DNA from: Subdoligranulum variabile
Lineage (GTDB): Bacteria > Bacillota > Clostridia > Oscillospirales > Ruminococcaceae
Reading direction: 5' to 3'
Length of the DNA: 64,000 bases
Assembly: GCF_025152575.1 (NCBI RefSeq)
Contig: NZ_CP102293.1
Coordinates: forward strand, 2,666,001-2,730,000
The notes below the pieces were generated by a model that made no database searches, had not been told where the DNA came from, and saw nothing but the letters and a program-made list of their open reading frames with translations. Each line of letters begins with the position of its first letter. Positions within the stretch are counted from its first letter, which is position 1. The translations under genes were made by a program, and so were the position numbers. This document shows, piece after piece, positions 1 to 7,409 of the stretch.

Positions 1-377
1 AAGATCAGAAAGTTCATGATCGCCCCAATTACCGGCGTGGTCATGCCGAAAGCCTCGGTGTGAGAGAAATGGCATCCTGTTTCAGTTCTTTTTCCTTCAA
101 AGATGATGAACGCTGTTTTCTTGTCGCTCCGGAATACAATGCGGAAGTGGTTCTCATCCTGTTCGCATTCCGTAATCGAGCCTGTCACATCGTAGTCCAG
201 CCCCATAACAATCTCGCGGAAGCGGACCTTGCTTCCCGCATGATAGTTCCCGTTATAGAGATTACATTCGATGTGGTAGGGACTCCATTTCACAAACTCT
301 TCCTCAAAGTTAGCAGTCCATGCCTTTAATTTTTCATAGGAAGCCGGAATCTCTATCTGCTCTGTAAGAACAATCAT
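1..377 (-). CDS. SRPBCC (START-like) family protein, partial
   Basis: The gene starts at 377 with ATG preceded by AGGAG and runs off the left edge of the window, so only about 125 residues are seen. The visible part (MIVLTEQIEIPASYEKL, then SPYHIECN, FREIVMGLDYDVTG and HFRIVFRSDKKTAFIIFEG) has the alternating strand pattern and small-molecule-pocket style of SRPBCC/polyketide cyclase-like proteins. The ligand is unknown. It is the most downstream visible gene of the minus-strand operon led by the XRE repressor at 5221 and lies 20 bases after the small membrane protein. The family call is from sequence feel, not from a search. Confidence 0.55.
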   Translation of the reverse strand, partial: MIVLTEQIEIPASYEKLKAWTANFEEEFVKWSPYHIECNLYNGNYHAGSKVRFREIVMGLDYDVTGSITECEQDENHFRIVFRSDKKTAFIIFEGKRTETGCHFSHTEAFGMTTPVIGAIMNFLI

Positions 378-397
378 TGTCAGTTTCTCCTATTCTG

Positions 398-607
398 TCA
401 AAGCGGCATCGGTGTCCGGGCGATCAGAATGACCGCCAGAATCGCGCCCACAAATGCCGCAGCCCCTATGACCGCCAACAACTTTTTGCTGAGTTTCTTC
501 TTTGCTGCCTTGCCAATCAGAGCAGTGCAAGCCATGCAGACAGCCGCAGCAACAAGCGCAATGCCCAGCGTTTCCCATAGCCAAGAAAGTTCATGTAGGA
601 TTTTCAT
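398..607 (-). CDS. Small two-helix membrane protein
   Basis: A 69-residue protein with two hydrophobic segments (about residues 10-33 and 44-65) separated by a lysine-rich loop (GKAAKKKLSKK). It is expected to sit in the cell membrane with the basic loop in the cytoplasm. It starts at ATG 607 and ends 20 bases before the next operon gene. I do not recognise a family. A second overlapping frame (390-584) is less plausible because it lacks this membrane pattern. Confidence 0.6.
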   Translation of the reverse strand: MKILHELSWLWETLGIALVAAAVCMACTALIGKAAKKKLSKKLLAVIGAAAFVGAILAVILIARTPMPL

Positions 608-651
608 GCGTTCATCATCTCCTGTTCGTTAAACTGGAATTTATAGTCCTC

Positions 652-1071
652 TCAAAACCAATTTGCTTTTTCTTCTCGAAATACGGGAATATCACTATCT
701 CGATATGGATTGTAATTATGAAGATTGCAACCAAACTCTTTTAATGATTTTATTTTGTTATCCTGTGTCCATACAATTAAAGATATTCCGTCAAATTCTT
801 CAACATTTCCATTATTCATTTTGTTTTTAAAATACCACTCCACGATTGTTTGATTGCCTTGATGAAAAAATTGCTTAATCTCCCAGACAAGAACACTTCC
901 GCGTGTATTCCATTCGTCAAACCAGTGCTTTACCGTTTTGCGGTTTTCATATTTAGGACTCCAACTCTCAGTATATACAACATCATCTGTAAAAATATTG
1001 TCAATTCCTAAATCTGCTTTCTTAATCCACATATCAAACCATAATCGGATAATTCTTTCTCTCTCGTTCAT
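652..1071 (-). CDS. NTF2-like / SnoaL-fold protein
   Basis: A 139-residue protein beginning MNERERIIRLWFDMW. The upstream in-frame codons to 1137 are probably not translated, because AGGTGC lies just before ATG 1071. An N-terminal helix is followed by DNIFTDDVVYTESWSPKYE, a KHWFDEWN segment, and alternating strands (VLVWEIKQFFHQGNQTIVEWYF), which is the cone-shaped NTF2/SnoaL pattern of small-molecule enzymes or binding proteins. Substrate unknown. Its codon use is more A+T-rich than the next gene, which suggests it joined the cargo operon separately. Confidence 0.65.
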   Translation of the reverse strand: MNERERIIRLWFDMWIKKADLGIDNIFTDDVVYTESWSPKYENRKTVKHWFDEWNTRGSVLVWEIKQFFHQGNQTIVEWYFKNKMNNGNVEEFDGISLIVWTQDNKIKSLKEFGCNLHNYNPYRDSDIPVFREEKANWF

Positions 1072-1105
1072 AAAGCACCTCCACAACTTCCGATTTGTCT
1101 GCCCC

Positions 1106-1585
1106 TTAAAGTCCAAGTCCTTCAACCCACGCCGCAAGCTCCTGATGCCCGACGCAGCCCTTGAAAACCTTGCCGTCCATCAGCTTTGCGCCTTTGCAGC
1201 TCGGCGCAAGGCGTTCGTTCGTCTTGCCAATGTCGCTTCCTCCGGAGGTCGCAAACGGGATGACCGTCTTGCCGGTCAGGTCATAGCTCTCAAGAAATGT
1301 ATTGATAATCGTCGGCGCAACGTACCACCAGATCGGGAAGCCCACAAAGATGGTATCGTAGTCCTTCATGTTGTCCCGCTTTACGGCAATCTCAGGACGG
1401 GAAGCAGGATCGTTCATCTCAATCGTGCTGCGGGCGTTCTTGTCCATCCAGTTCAGATCGGCTTCCGTGTAAGGCACCTTCGGCTCAATCTCAAAGATGT
1501 CCGCGCCGATTGCCTCTGCCAGCGTCTCAGCTACCTTCGCGGTCACGCCGGACGCAGAAAAATATGCTACAAGTTTATTACTCAT
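1106..1585 (-). CDS. Flavodoxin family protein
   Basis: A 159-residue flavodoxin of the type that acts as an NAD(P)H-linked reductase or electron carrier with FMN. The phosphate-binding loop is YFSASGVTAKVA near residues 7-18; the FMN ring loops are seen in FVGFPIWWYVAPTIINTFLE and FATSGGSDIGKT. The start is set at ATG 1585 (MSNKLVAYFSASG), overlapping the upstream gene's end by 8 bases, which suggests translational coupling. Such flavodoxins are common cargo in mobile elements of gut anaerobes; the substrate cannot be predicted. Confidence 0.85.
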   Translation of the reverse strand: MSNKLVAYFSASGVTAKVAETLAEAIGADIFEIEPKVPYTEADLNWMDKNARSTIEMNDPASRPEIAVKRDNMKDYDTIFVGFPIWWYVAPTIINTFLESYDLTGKTVIPFATSGGSDIGKTNERLAPSCKGAKLMDGKVFKGCVGHQELAAWVEGLGL

Positions 1586-2309
1586 TGTGTTCTTCCTCAT
1601 CAATCTTTTCATTTCCTTCATTCAGCATGAAGTATAGCAGAGCTTCCAGCAATGTTGCCATATAATGAAGCGACCAGTTTTCTTCCGGCTCTTTTGTCAT
1701 CTTATCAAGCACGGCTCGAAAAGCCGTGGTACGGTCAATCCTTGTTTCCTCATCAATGCGGTCAAGTATGCCCTTCATTTTCAGGGCGAGTTCTTTTTCC
1801 TCGTCAGAAAGCTCCGGTATGCCAAGTAACTCAGATAGTTTCTTGTCCTGCATAATAGCATCGTATTCGATGTATGACTTGTGTTCGGCTGACATCAATT
1901 CTTCAAAGTAGTTGATAAAAATATGAACGCGAATGCCACCTTCTTCGTCCGGGGAGAAGCAGACGGTTTGCGATTTTTCTGCAATTTCTTTCAAAAATGC
2001 AAGGTCTTCTGAGTCATCGAACTCCGCAAACGGAAGAAACATATTGATTTCCGCGTGCCAACGATGATAGTCCACGATTCCCTTGATATACCCGCGGTGT
2101 TGCTTGACAAACGCATCACAGCGTTCCAGAAGATACTCGTAGTTCTTCTTGTCCTCCGGTACAATGATCTTTGGTATCTTGTCCATTGCTTCGGAGTACG
2201 CTTTCAGCATACCACAATTAACTGCGCGGTCAAACACCTCATCGCACCATTTATCGTATTCGGCAGACTCGGTTTCCCGGTAATCCTTCTCAAAGATAAT
2301 ATCGTCCAT
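1578..2309 (-). CDS. Hypothetical acidic helical protein
   Basis: A 243-residue, strongly acidic protein rich in predicted helix. I see no signal peptide, membrane segment or metal motif. It overlaps the flavodoxin start by 8 bases and begins 4 bases after the AlkZ-related gene, so the three are almost certainly one transcript. No family recognised. Confidence 0.6.
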   Translation of the reverse strand: MDDIIFEKDYRETESAEYDKWCDEVFDRAVNCGMLKAYSEAMDKIPKIIVPEDKKNYEYLLERCDAFVKQHRGYIKGIVDYHRWHAEINMFLPFAEFDDSEDLAFLKEIAEKSQTVCFSPDEEGGIRVHIFINYFEELMSAEHKSYIEYDAIMQDKKLSELLGIPELSDEEKELALKMKGILDRIDEETRIDRTTAFRAVLDKMTKEPEENWSLHYMATLLEALLYFMLNEGNEKIDEEEHNE

Positions 2310-2313
2310 TGCG

Positions 2314-3000
2314 TTACCCCTTTATGATTTTCTCAAGCTGCATTTCGGTCGCGTTAGGCAGACGTGATTGCAGATGTTTTAGAATGCGTTCTTTGGATTC
2401 CTGCGGGTCTCGCTGATAGGCAGATGTGATAAGGTCGTACCCGAAAAGTTCTTCCGGCGTCGCATACTCTGCGACACCCCAGCCATAAGGTCTTCCGTAT
2501 CTGTCCTGCATATAGACGAAATCCGCGATGCAGACATAGCTCTGCATTTGCAGCCGCGTGATGCACGTCTCAAAACCGGTGTTGCCGCCCTTGCGGTAGT
2601 TCAGAGCCTCTTTCAGCCGTTTGGAAAGCATCCCGCCTTCACCGTCTATGGCTTCATAAAGCTCCTTGTCCTTGTAGGACGCCAAGCCGTCATCCCAACG
2701 GGCGTCAAAGTCATAGCCGTCACGCCGGAAGTTCGCAAAGTCCGGAATCCACTCCCGACTCACAAATCCAGCTTTCTTGTTGAAAAGTTTGCCGTAGAGA
2801 CATTTGCCGCTCCGCGCAGCCGGACCTTTCCATTCCCACGGACCATCTACATCATCCGCAAACCATAACTCAGGTGGACAAAGTTCCTCGATGGAGAAGC
2901 CGTGAATCTCATTCCGAAAGAAGGGCAGAAAGCCGTATTGCTCAACAGCGGCAATCAAGTCATCGGCACTATGCAGTTGTCCGACATCTCGCTCTGACAT
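2314..3000 (-). CDS. AlkZ-related winged-helix-type protein
   Basis: A 228-residue protein. The pattern of N-terminal DLIAAVEQYGFLPFFRNEIHGFS, a WEWKGPAARSGKCLYGKLF segment and a C-terminal helical region resembles proteins annotated as AlkZ-related (a winged-helix superfamily that includes DNA glycosylases). That match is from memory and should be checked by profile search. The glycosylase catalytic motif is not evident, so activity is uncertain. Its ATG overlaps the stop of the preceding small gene (TAATG-like junction at 3000), indicating coupled translation. Confidence 0.5.
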   Translation of the reverse strand: MSERDVGQLHSADDLIAAVEQYGFLPFFRNEIHGFSIEELCPPELWFADDVDGPWEWKGPAARSGKCLYGKLFNKKAGFVSREWIPDFANFRRDGYDFDARWDDGLASYKDKELYEAIDGEGGMLSKRLKEALNYRKGGNTGFETCITRLQMQSYVCIADFVYMQDRYGRPYGWGVAEYATPEELFGYDLITSAYQRDPQESKERILKHLQSRLPNATEMQLEKIIKG

Positions 3001-3305
3001 TACTCTGCCTCTTCAATCACGCCATAATCAATCAGGATGTTCTTCTCCGCATACTGCGGGTAAACAACACCCATCATCTCATACTGATAACGTCTTACGC
3101 GGCGATGCTCCTGAATTGGTTCCGGTGCATACGCAGCGGTTTCACAGTGCGCATACTCCGGCATTTCCGCAAGATCATCCCGAACATCACGGATAAGCGC
3201 GTCTGCCACATCATCAATGCTTTTGCCGGTCTCCACGGCAACCAGTTCGTGCTTCCGGACCGCCTTGTCCAGATCACCGGGGGAGCGAAACAGCTTATAT
3301 TTCAT
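3000..3305 (-). CDS. Hypothetical 101-residue protein
   Basis: A small acidic protein beginning MKYKLFRSPGDLDKAVRKHE and ending in YGVIEEAE. It directly precedes and overlaps the AlkZ-related gene by one base. The middle (DVADALIRDVRDDLAEMPEYAH) is amphipathic helix. No family recognised; the tight coupling suggests it works with, or is an accessory of, the downstream protein. Confidence 0.55.
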   Translation of the reverse strand: MKYKLFRSPGDLDKAVRKHELVAVETGKSIDDVADALIRDVRDDLAEMPEYAHCETAAYAPEPIQEHRRVRRYQYEMMGVVYPQYAEKNILIDYGVIEEAE

Positions 3306-3338
3306 ATCATTGCCCGTCCTTTCTCTCTATCGGTCTGT

Positions 3339-4163
3339 CTATTCTTCCTGAAATCTGTTCTTTAGGGACGCAATCATCGCTTGTGCGGCAATGCTTAGAT
3401 ACAAAACTCCAATTTCATAAATAAAGTCGCGGTCAATCTCGATAAAGCATTCTCTAATGTGTGTGAAGACCAGTTCCAGCAAGTCCCTGTACAGTGGATC
3501 ATCAAAGGGCTTGAACCGTGCAAACTTGCTTTTGGCAGCGTCCCATGTCATGGACGCTTCGCCCTCAGCACTGGTCATCGCCTCGCAGAGAATCATGCTG
3601 ATGCCCATTTTCCCGTTGCCGGTCAGGAGTTCTCCTTCGTAATAGCTGAGTAGGTCTTTCTTGCGTCGGAGCGGAACCATATCACAGTTGTCATCCAGTT
3701 CAAATGCAATCAGCTCCGCAATCAGTTCCCGCCAGACCGCATAACCGGCGTTAATGGTTCCGTCCTCTTCGCGGCTGATGGTATCGTCCATACAGTATTG
3801 CTCATAGAAGTTATCTCCGTCAAGCTCGTTGCGGATGCAGAAGATATGCGCCAGCTCATGCAGAAGAATGTGTTTTAACACTGCCGGATGACGCGCTATG
3901 TCTGTCCGCAGCAGGATTCCGTCAACGCCGTCTTCTTTGCCGATGAAGGCAGAGGCGTGAAAGTCAAAATAGCCGTCCTCTGTATAGCGGTCTTCCAGCC
4001 GGTCAGGGAAATACTGCTTGCAGAACTGCTCAAAGACTTCCTGCTGGTTTTCCGTCTGAAAGCAGCGCAGTACAAGGTTGTCCTCACTGAACTCTGCCCC
4101 CAAGCGTTCGTTAAAGATGGAAGCGGCATAGAAAAGGGCTTCTTTATAGTCGTCGTTGTTCAT
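3339..4163 (-). CDS. HExxH zinc metalloprotein
   Basis: A 274-residue protein with a zinc-protease signature HELAH at residues 102-106 and a possible third ligand in WRELIAELIAFE near residues 145-155 (E146 or E150). It lacks the compact fold and length of ImmA/IrrE peptidases yet lies between an ImmA gene and the cargo genes, so it may be a distant gluzincin-like relative. No signal peptide, so it should act in the cytoplasm. The substrate is unknown; a role in regulating the element is inferred from position only. Confidence 0.65.
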   Translation of the reverse strand: MNNDDYKEALFYAASIFNERLGAEFSEDNLVLRCFQTENQQEVFEQFCKQYFPDRLEDRYTEDGYFDFHASAFIGKEDGVDGILLRTDIARHPAVLKHILLHELAHIFCIRNELDGDNFYEQYCMDDTISREEDGTINAGYAVWRELIAELIAFELDDNCDMVPLRRKKDLLSYYEGELLTGNGKMGISMILCEAMTSAEGEASMTWDAAKSKFARFKPFDDPLYRDLLELVFTHIRECFIEIDRDFIYEIGVLYLSIAAQAMIASLKNRFQEE

Positions 4164-4187
4164 CTAATTACTATCCTTCATCCTCAT

Positions 4188-4724
4188 TCACCCCTCCGGT
4201 CTGACATTTTTCAGGAAGTCAGAGTGCGGTACATAAGGCAAGTTGAGCTGCCAGCCCATGCGGTTCAGTTCGTTGAGCTTGATCAGCATCAGGTTGATGT
4301 TTGTTCCCATTGCAGCCGAGAGCTGCACCACATCGTAGTCCTGCTTCATCAGGTCAATCAGCTCATCATCGTCAATGATCAGGTGTGAGGCAAACGCATT
4401 CGCCTCATATTCGTGTTTTGTGCGCATATCGAACAGCACGAACTCCGGGAGCGGTTCGTTTCCTTTGGCAAGATCACGGTGAAAGGTATCATGCCCGATC
4501 TCGTGACCGCAAACCATTTGCATGATCAGAAACTCCATGTTGGAGTTCAGAAGAATATGCCGCTCTTTATGGCGGTAGGTGTACATTCCGAGCAGATCGT
4601 TCAGATTGTCAAGAAAATGGAGATGAATGCCCAGCTCACGGGCAATCTTCAAGGTATCTCTTGTTCCACAGCTTTTGACAATACTGTTCGCCTTTTTGTA
4701 TATTTCCTCGGAGCGAATTATCAC
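4188..4724 (-). CDS. ImmA/IrrE family metallo-endopeptidase
   Basis: A 178-residue anti-repressor-type protease. The zinc motif HEIGH is at residues 74-78 and the conserved acidic helix KHEYEANAFASHL follows at about 104-116. In the ICEBs1 model ImmA cuts the ImmR repressor and turns on excision. Here the likely target is the XRE repressor encoded just upstream (4793-5221), 68 bases away in the same operon. Length fits the family. A second ImmA/IrrE gene sits on the other side of the promoter region. Confidence 0.88.
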   Translation of the reverse strand: MIIRSEEIYKKANSIVKSCGTRDTLKIARELGIHLHFLDNLNDLLGMYTYRHKERHILLNSNMEFLIMQMVCGHEIGHDTFHRDLAKGNEPLPEFVLFDMRTKHEYEANAFASHLIIDDDELIDLMKQDYDVVQLSAAMGTNINLMLIKLNELNRMGWQLNLPYVPHSDFLKNVRPEG

Positions 4725-4792
4725 GGGACCTTCACCCCTTTCATGTTGAAAACAGTCAAAGTAAATCCGTCAAGAAACCGAGACGCAGACAG

Positions 4793-5221
4793 TTATTCCT
4801 CTGCGTCCGTACCGGTCTTCTTGTATTTCTTCGGCGTGTATTTCTCAACATTCCGGGCTTTGGATTCCCAATATATATCCTGCAACGCCTTCATCACCGC
4901 ATCCTTGTCCTGCTCAGACAGCGTACCGCCCGCAAACAAGCCGGACATCCCTTCAATTAGGTCCTTTGCCTGTTTCATGCCACGGGAGCCGTACTGCTCG
5001 GATGCCTGAACCACAAACTCTTCGTCCTCGGTCAGCAGATAGTTCACATCCACCTTGAAGTATTCCGCGATTTTTCTGTAAGCGTCCTTGGTACGGGGAA
5101 AGGAAATGCCGTTCTCGTACCGGGTAATCATACGCCTGTTGATCCCCAGTGCATCGGCTACTTCCTGCTGGGTCAGCTTCCGCTTCTCCCGTTCAGCCTT
5201 GAATTTCTCTCCAAACGTCAT
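4793..5221 (-). CDS. XRE-family repressor (ImmR-like)
   Basis: A 142-residue regulator with an N-terminal helix-turn-helix (about residues 6-60: FKAEREKRKLTQQEVADAL, then NRRMITRYENGISFP) and a helical C-terminus probably used for oligomerisation and ImmA recognition. A GTG codon at 5233 is possible, but it overlaps AGGAG; ATG 5221 lies 11 bases after AGGAG and gives the usual N-terminus, so I use it. It should bind the inverted repeats between 5283 and 5376 and control both divergent promoters. Confidence 0.88.
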   Translation of the reverse strand: MTFGEKFKAEREKRKLTQQEVADALGINRRMITRYENGISFPRTKDAYRKIAEYFKVDVNYLLTEDEEFVVQASEQYGSRGMKQAKDLIEGMSGLFAGGTLSEQDKDAVMKALQDIYWESKARNVEKYTPKKYKKTGTDAEE

Positions 5222-5276
5222 TTTGGTAATCACTCCTGTTCACAAAAAGTTTGCGACATCAAATTGCGCAAGTCTA

Positions 5277-5376
5277 TTGACAAAGGCACTTGAAGTGCGT
5301 ATAATAATGACTGAGCAATCCAACTACTCATAGTATATCTTGAATTGCTCATCCTGTCAAGGGGCATGAGTAGTTG
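5277..5376. promoter_or_regulatory. Divergent promoters and operators of the element's switch
   Basis: Plus-strand promoter: TTGACA at 5277-5282, 17-base spacer, TATAAT at 5300-5305; the spacer contains the palindrome GCACTTGAAGTGC. Minus-strand promoter: TTGACA (plus TGTCAA 5355-5360), 17-base spacer, TATACT (plus AGTATA 5332-5337). Two nested inverted repeats cover it: GAGCAAT 5313-5319 with ATTGCTC 5344-5350, and CAACTACTCA 5321-5330 with TGAGTAGTTG 5367-5376. The promoters face away from each other, so this looks like the main on/off switch bound by the ImmR-like repressor. Confidence 0.75.
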
Positions 5377-5490
5377 TACACGAAAAAGTTACATCTTTTG
5401 AGCAGTTCAAATGGACAGGCATTTATGCTGCCGAAGATCATCCGTACCGGCATACACCGGTATGAGGGAACAGGAGTGAGAAAAACGGAA

Positions 5491-5751
5491 ATGGCTACAC
5501 AGTACAGAAAAGCATACGTCCCGGTTACGCTGGATGTGGACAAGGAGGGGGCAATCCTTCCTCGCCTTATCTGGTGGGACAACGGTGTAATCTTTCAAAT
5601 CGACCAGATTCTATACAAATGCCGCGCCACATCCAAAAAGGTTGGGGGCGGAGGCATCCGTTACACAGTTCAGATTCGCGGAAAGGAGTCATTTCTTTTC
5701 CACGAAGGAGACAAGTGGTTCGTCGAAGCAAAGGAGGACAACTGCTCATGA
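5491..5751 (+). CDS. Small conserved element protein (86 residues)
   Basis: The ORF is open from 5374, but the protein most likely starts at ATG 5491 (MATQYRKAYVPVTLDVDKEG), with AGGAG some distance upstream. A GTG at 5476 is a second choice. It is a small beta-rich protein; the patterns LIWWDNGVIFQIDQILYKC, GGIRYTVQIRGKESFLF and KWFVEAKE recall small proteins often found beside UmuC-like polymerases in Clostridia, though no polymerase is visible here. Its stop overlaps the next ATG (ATGA at 5748), so the two are co-translated. Function unknown. Confidence 0.65.
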   Translation: MATQYRKAYVPVTLDVDKEGAILPRLIWWDNGVIFQIDQILYKCRATSKKVGGGGIRYTVQIRGKESFLFHEGDKWFVEAKEDNCS

Positions 5752-6476
5752 TTTTATCCCAGCGCCAACTTGAAGAAATTGCAGCCTCAACAACGAAGGA
5801 CTTCAACCGGTTCTTTTTCGGGGATGAGGCTGACAAGCCCGACCGATCAGCTTTGCCAACACCCATTGATCAGTTTGCAAAGAACTATCTCGGTCTTCGC
5901 GTATCATTCGCCCGTCTCTCGCCGGACGGAAGCATCTGCGGTGTCACTGCCTATGCCGACACTGAGTACAAGATCACGGAACTTGGTATTACGCGCACAC
6001 TGGCTTTGAAGCGTAATCAGGTCATCTTGGACGAGAGCTTCATTCGATCCGGAAACGTGCAGCGGCTCTGCGCCAAGCGCAGATTTACCCTTGCCCACGA
6101 GTGCGCCCATCAGATTCTCTTCCAACTGGAATCGGAAGAGGTAAAGGCGTCCTGCGAAATGAAATATTCCGCACGGACAGCCTATACGCCGCGAGAGCTG
6201 AAAACCCGCGAGGACTGGAACGAGTGGCAAGCAAATGTCTTGGGCGCGGCGATCCTGCTTCCTCAAAAAGAGGTTGACCTGGCAATGCGTCGGTTTGCAG
6301 AAACGTCGCTGATCAATTACGAGGGGAGGTATTCGTATGGTGATCACTTAACGCTGCGCCTTTTCTGCCGGTTGTTCGGTGTCTCCAAGACAACGGCGTC
6401 TATCCGCCTTCGTCAGCTCGGCTACATGGTAGATCGTCCATTCAGTGAGTATGTTGACCCATTGGAGGTGTGGTAA
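5748..6476 (+). CDS. Second ImmA/IrrE family metallo-endopeptidase
   Basis: A 242-residue protein with HECAH at residues 117-121, preceded by RRFTLA as in IrrE/ImmA proteins, and a third-ligand helix near WNEWQANVLGAAILLP (E160 region). A C-terminal helix-turn-helix-like stretch (RLFCRLFGVSKTTASIRLRQLG) is also visible, so it may both bind DNA and cut a regulator. The start is ATG 5748, overlapping the preceding stop. It sits under the plus-strand promoter, on the side that should be repressed in the integrated state, unlike the ImmA at 4188. Confidence 0.85.
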   Translation: MILSQRQLEEIAASTTKDFNRFFFGDEADKPDRSALPTPIDQFAKNYLGLRVSFARLSPDGSICGVTAYADTEYKITELGITRTLALKRNQVILDESFIRSGNVQRLCAKRRFTLAHECAHQILFQLESEEVKASCEMKYSARTAYTPRELKTREDWNEWQANVLGAAILLPQKEVDLAMRRFAETSLINYEGRYSYGDHLTLRLFCRLFGVSKTTASIRLRQLGYMVDRPFSEYVDPLEVW

Positions 6477-6718
6477 TGAAGAGAGCATCCATTCGGGTTC
6501 AGGAACCGACGCCGGAGCTGATCGAAAAAATCCGCAGGGCAAGAGTTGCCATTTCCCAGCAGAAGCCCCGATACCTGAAATGTCCCTATTGTCAGCATAA
6601 TGCCATTGCTGTCTACGAAGACACGAGAGGTCATGTAGAATCAAAGTGCAAGAAATGCGGGCGGATCACAGTCTTTGATGTGCTGAATATGAGAAGACTG
6701 CGACCGCGTACCAAGTAA
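6476..6718 (+). CDS. Small zinc-ribbon protein
   Basis: An 80-residue basic protein with a two-pair zinc ribbon: CPYC near residue 39 and CKKCG about 20 residues later. ATG 6476 shares a base with the upstream stop (TAATG) and has GGAGG at 6464-6468, so it is coupled to the second ImmA/IrrE gene. The basic ends (MKRASIRVQ and MRRLRPRTK) suggest nucleic-acid binding, as in Com-like zinc ribbons. Precise role unknown. Confidence 0.7.
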   Translation: MKRASIRVQEPTPELIEKIRRARVAISQQKPRYLKCPYCQHNAIAVYEDTRGHVESKCKKCGRITVFDVLNMRRLRPRTK

Positions 6719-6774
6719 GAACCAGAGGACAAGCCTCTGTTCTAAAATAAAATATATGTCATAGCTGAGCTGTG

Positions 6775-6879
6775 GAGCCGCCTGATAGGTGAAGTCATCC
6801 TAATGCCGCATGAGACAGAGTGTAATTACTCTGTTTTATCGGCATGGGATTCAAACCTCACCGTCATGCGGCTCTTTTT
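6775..6879 (+). ncRNA. Structured leader RNA ending in a terminator-like hairpin
   Basis: Five nested helices can be read: GAGCCGC 6775-6781 with GCGGCTC 6868-6874; GGTGA 6788-6792 with TCACC 6858-6862; ATCC 6797-6800 with GGAT 6847-6850; ATGCCG 6803-6808 with CGGCAT 6840-6845; ACAGAGT 6815-6821 with ACTCTGT 6828-6834. The outer helix is followed at once by TTTTT. The whole therefore looks like a long rho-independent terminator or attenuator just upstream of the sigma-like gene at 6927. A small 6-bp hairpin (6723-6739) precedes it. No known riboswitch class is recognised. Confidence 0.7.
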
Positions 6880-6926
6880 CTGTCTTCACCCTTCCCGCTG
6901 CTCCCGCGCAGCGGAAAGGATGAACA

Positions 6927-7409
6927 ATGAAAATCCCTAAAACCCCTATCGCGTTCGATTACGACCTCTGGACTACGGAGGACGGCAAGTGCATGGTTCG
7001 CGTGAAACGAACCGGCGAAGTTTCCGAGGTTGACCGCAAGGTTATGAGAATCCTTCGCGCGGAGGAAAAGCGGATCAGACGCTCGTATGGCTCTGACAAC
7101 ACCTCTGAGAATGAGGACGGCGCAGAGAAAATTTCTGATACCGTGCTGTCCCTTGACGCTATGCCGGAGGACGATGTGAAGTCCGCTGCATGGCTGGCAG
7201 ACTCCCGCGACTGCATGGAGGAACTGATCACCGCCCTCAAAGAGAAGGAGCTTCTTTCCATTCTGACCGAGAAGCAGCGCGAATTGTATCTTGCGATGAC
7301 CCGTGAAGGACTGACTCTTCGAGAGTTTGCCCGAAGGAAAGGCATCGGCATCAGAGCTGCATTTGACCTCAAAGCAGCGGTGCAGAAAAAATTTCAAAGA
7401 ATTTTTTGA
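6927..7409 (+). CDS. Sigma-70 region 4-like regulator of the element
   Basis: A 160-residue protein. The last third (SILTEKQRELYLAMTREG, then LREFARRKGIGIRAAFDLKAAVQKKF) is a helix-turn-helix like sigma region 4; no region 2 is present. The N-terminus (FDYDLWTTEDGKCMVRVKRTGEV) and RAEEKRIRRSYGSDN match the small sigma-like proteins placed before recombinase operons in Firmicutes mobile elements. It probably activates the recombinase or transfer genes. Start ATG 6927 follows GGAAAGGA. It lies 47 bases after the structured RNA, which may set its expression. Confidence 0.78.
   Translation: MKIPKTPIAFDYDLWTTEDGKCMVRVKRTGEVSEVDRKVMRILRAEEKRIRRSYGSDNTSENEDGAEKISDTVLSLDAMPEDDVKSAAWLADSRDCMEELITALKEKELLSILTEKQRELYLAMTREGLTLREFARRKGIGIRAAFDLKAAVQKKFQRIF

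Noticed and set aside
938..1630. 230-residue plus-strand frame opposite the flavodoxin
   Set aside because: The minus strand has the flavodoxin motifs and proper ribosome sites; the plus frame is a shadow.
6781..6800. CCTGATAGGTGAAG as a hammerhead ribozyme core
   Set aside because: The strict CUGANGA and GAAA core with matching stems could not be completed; a terminator-like fold explains the pairing better.
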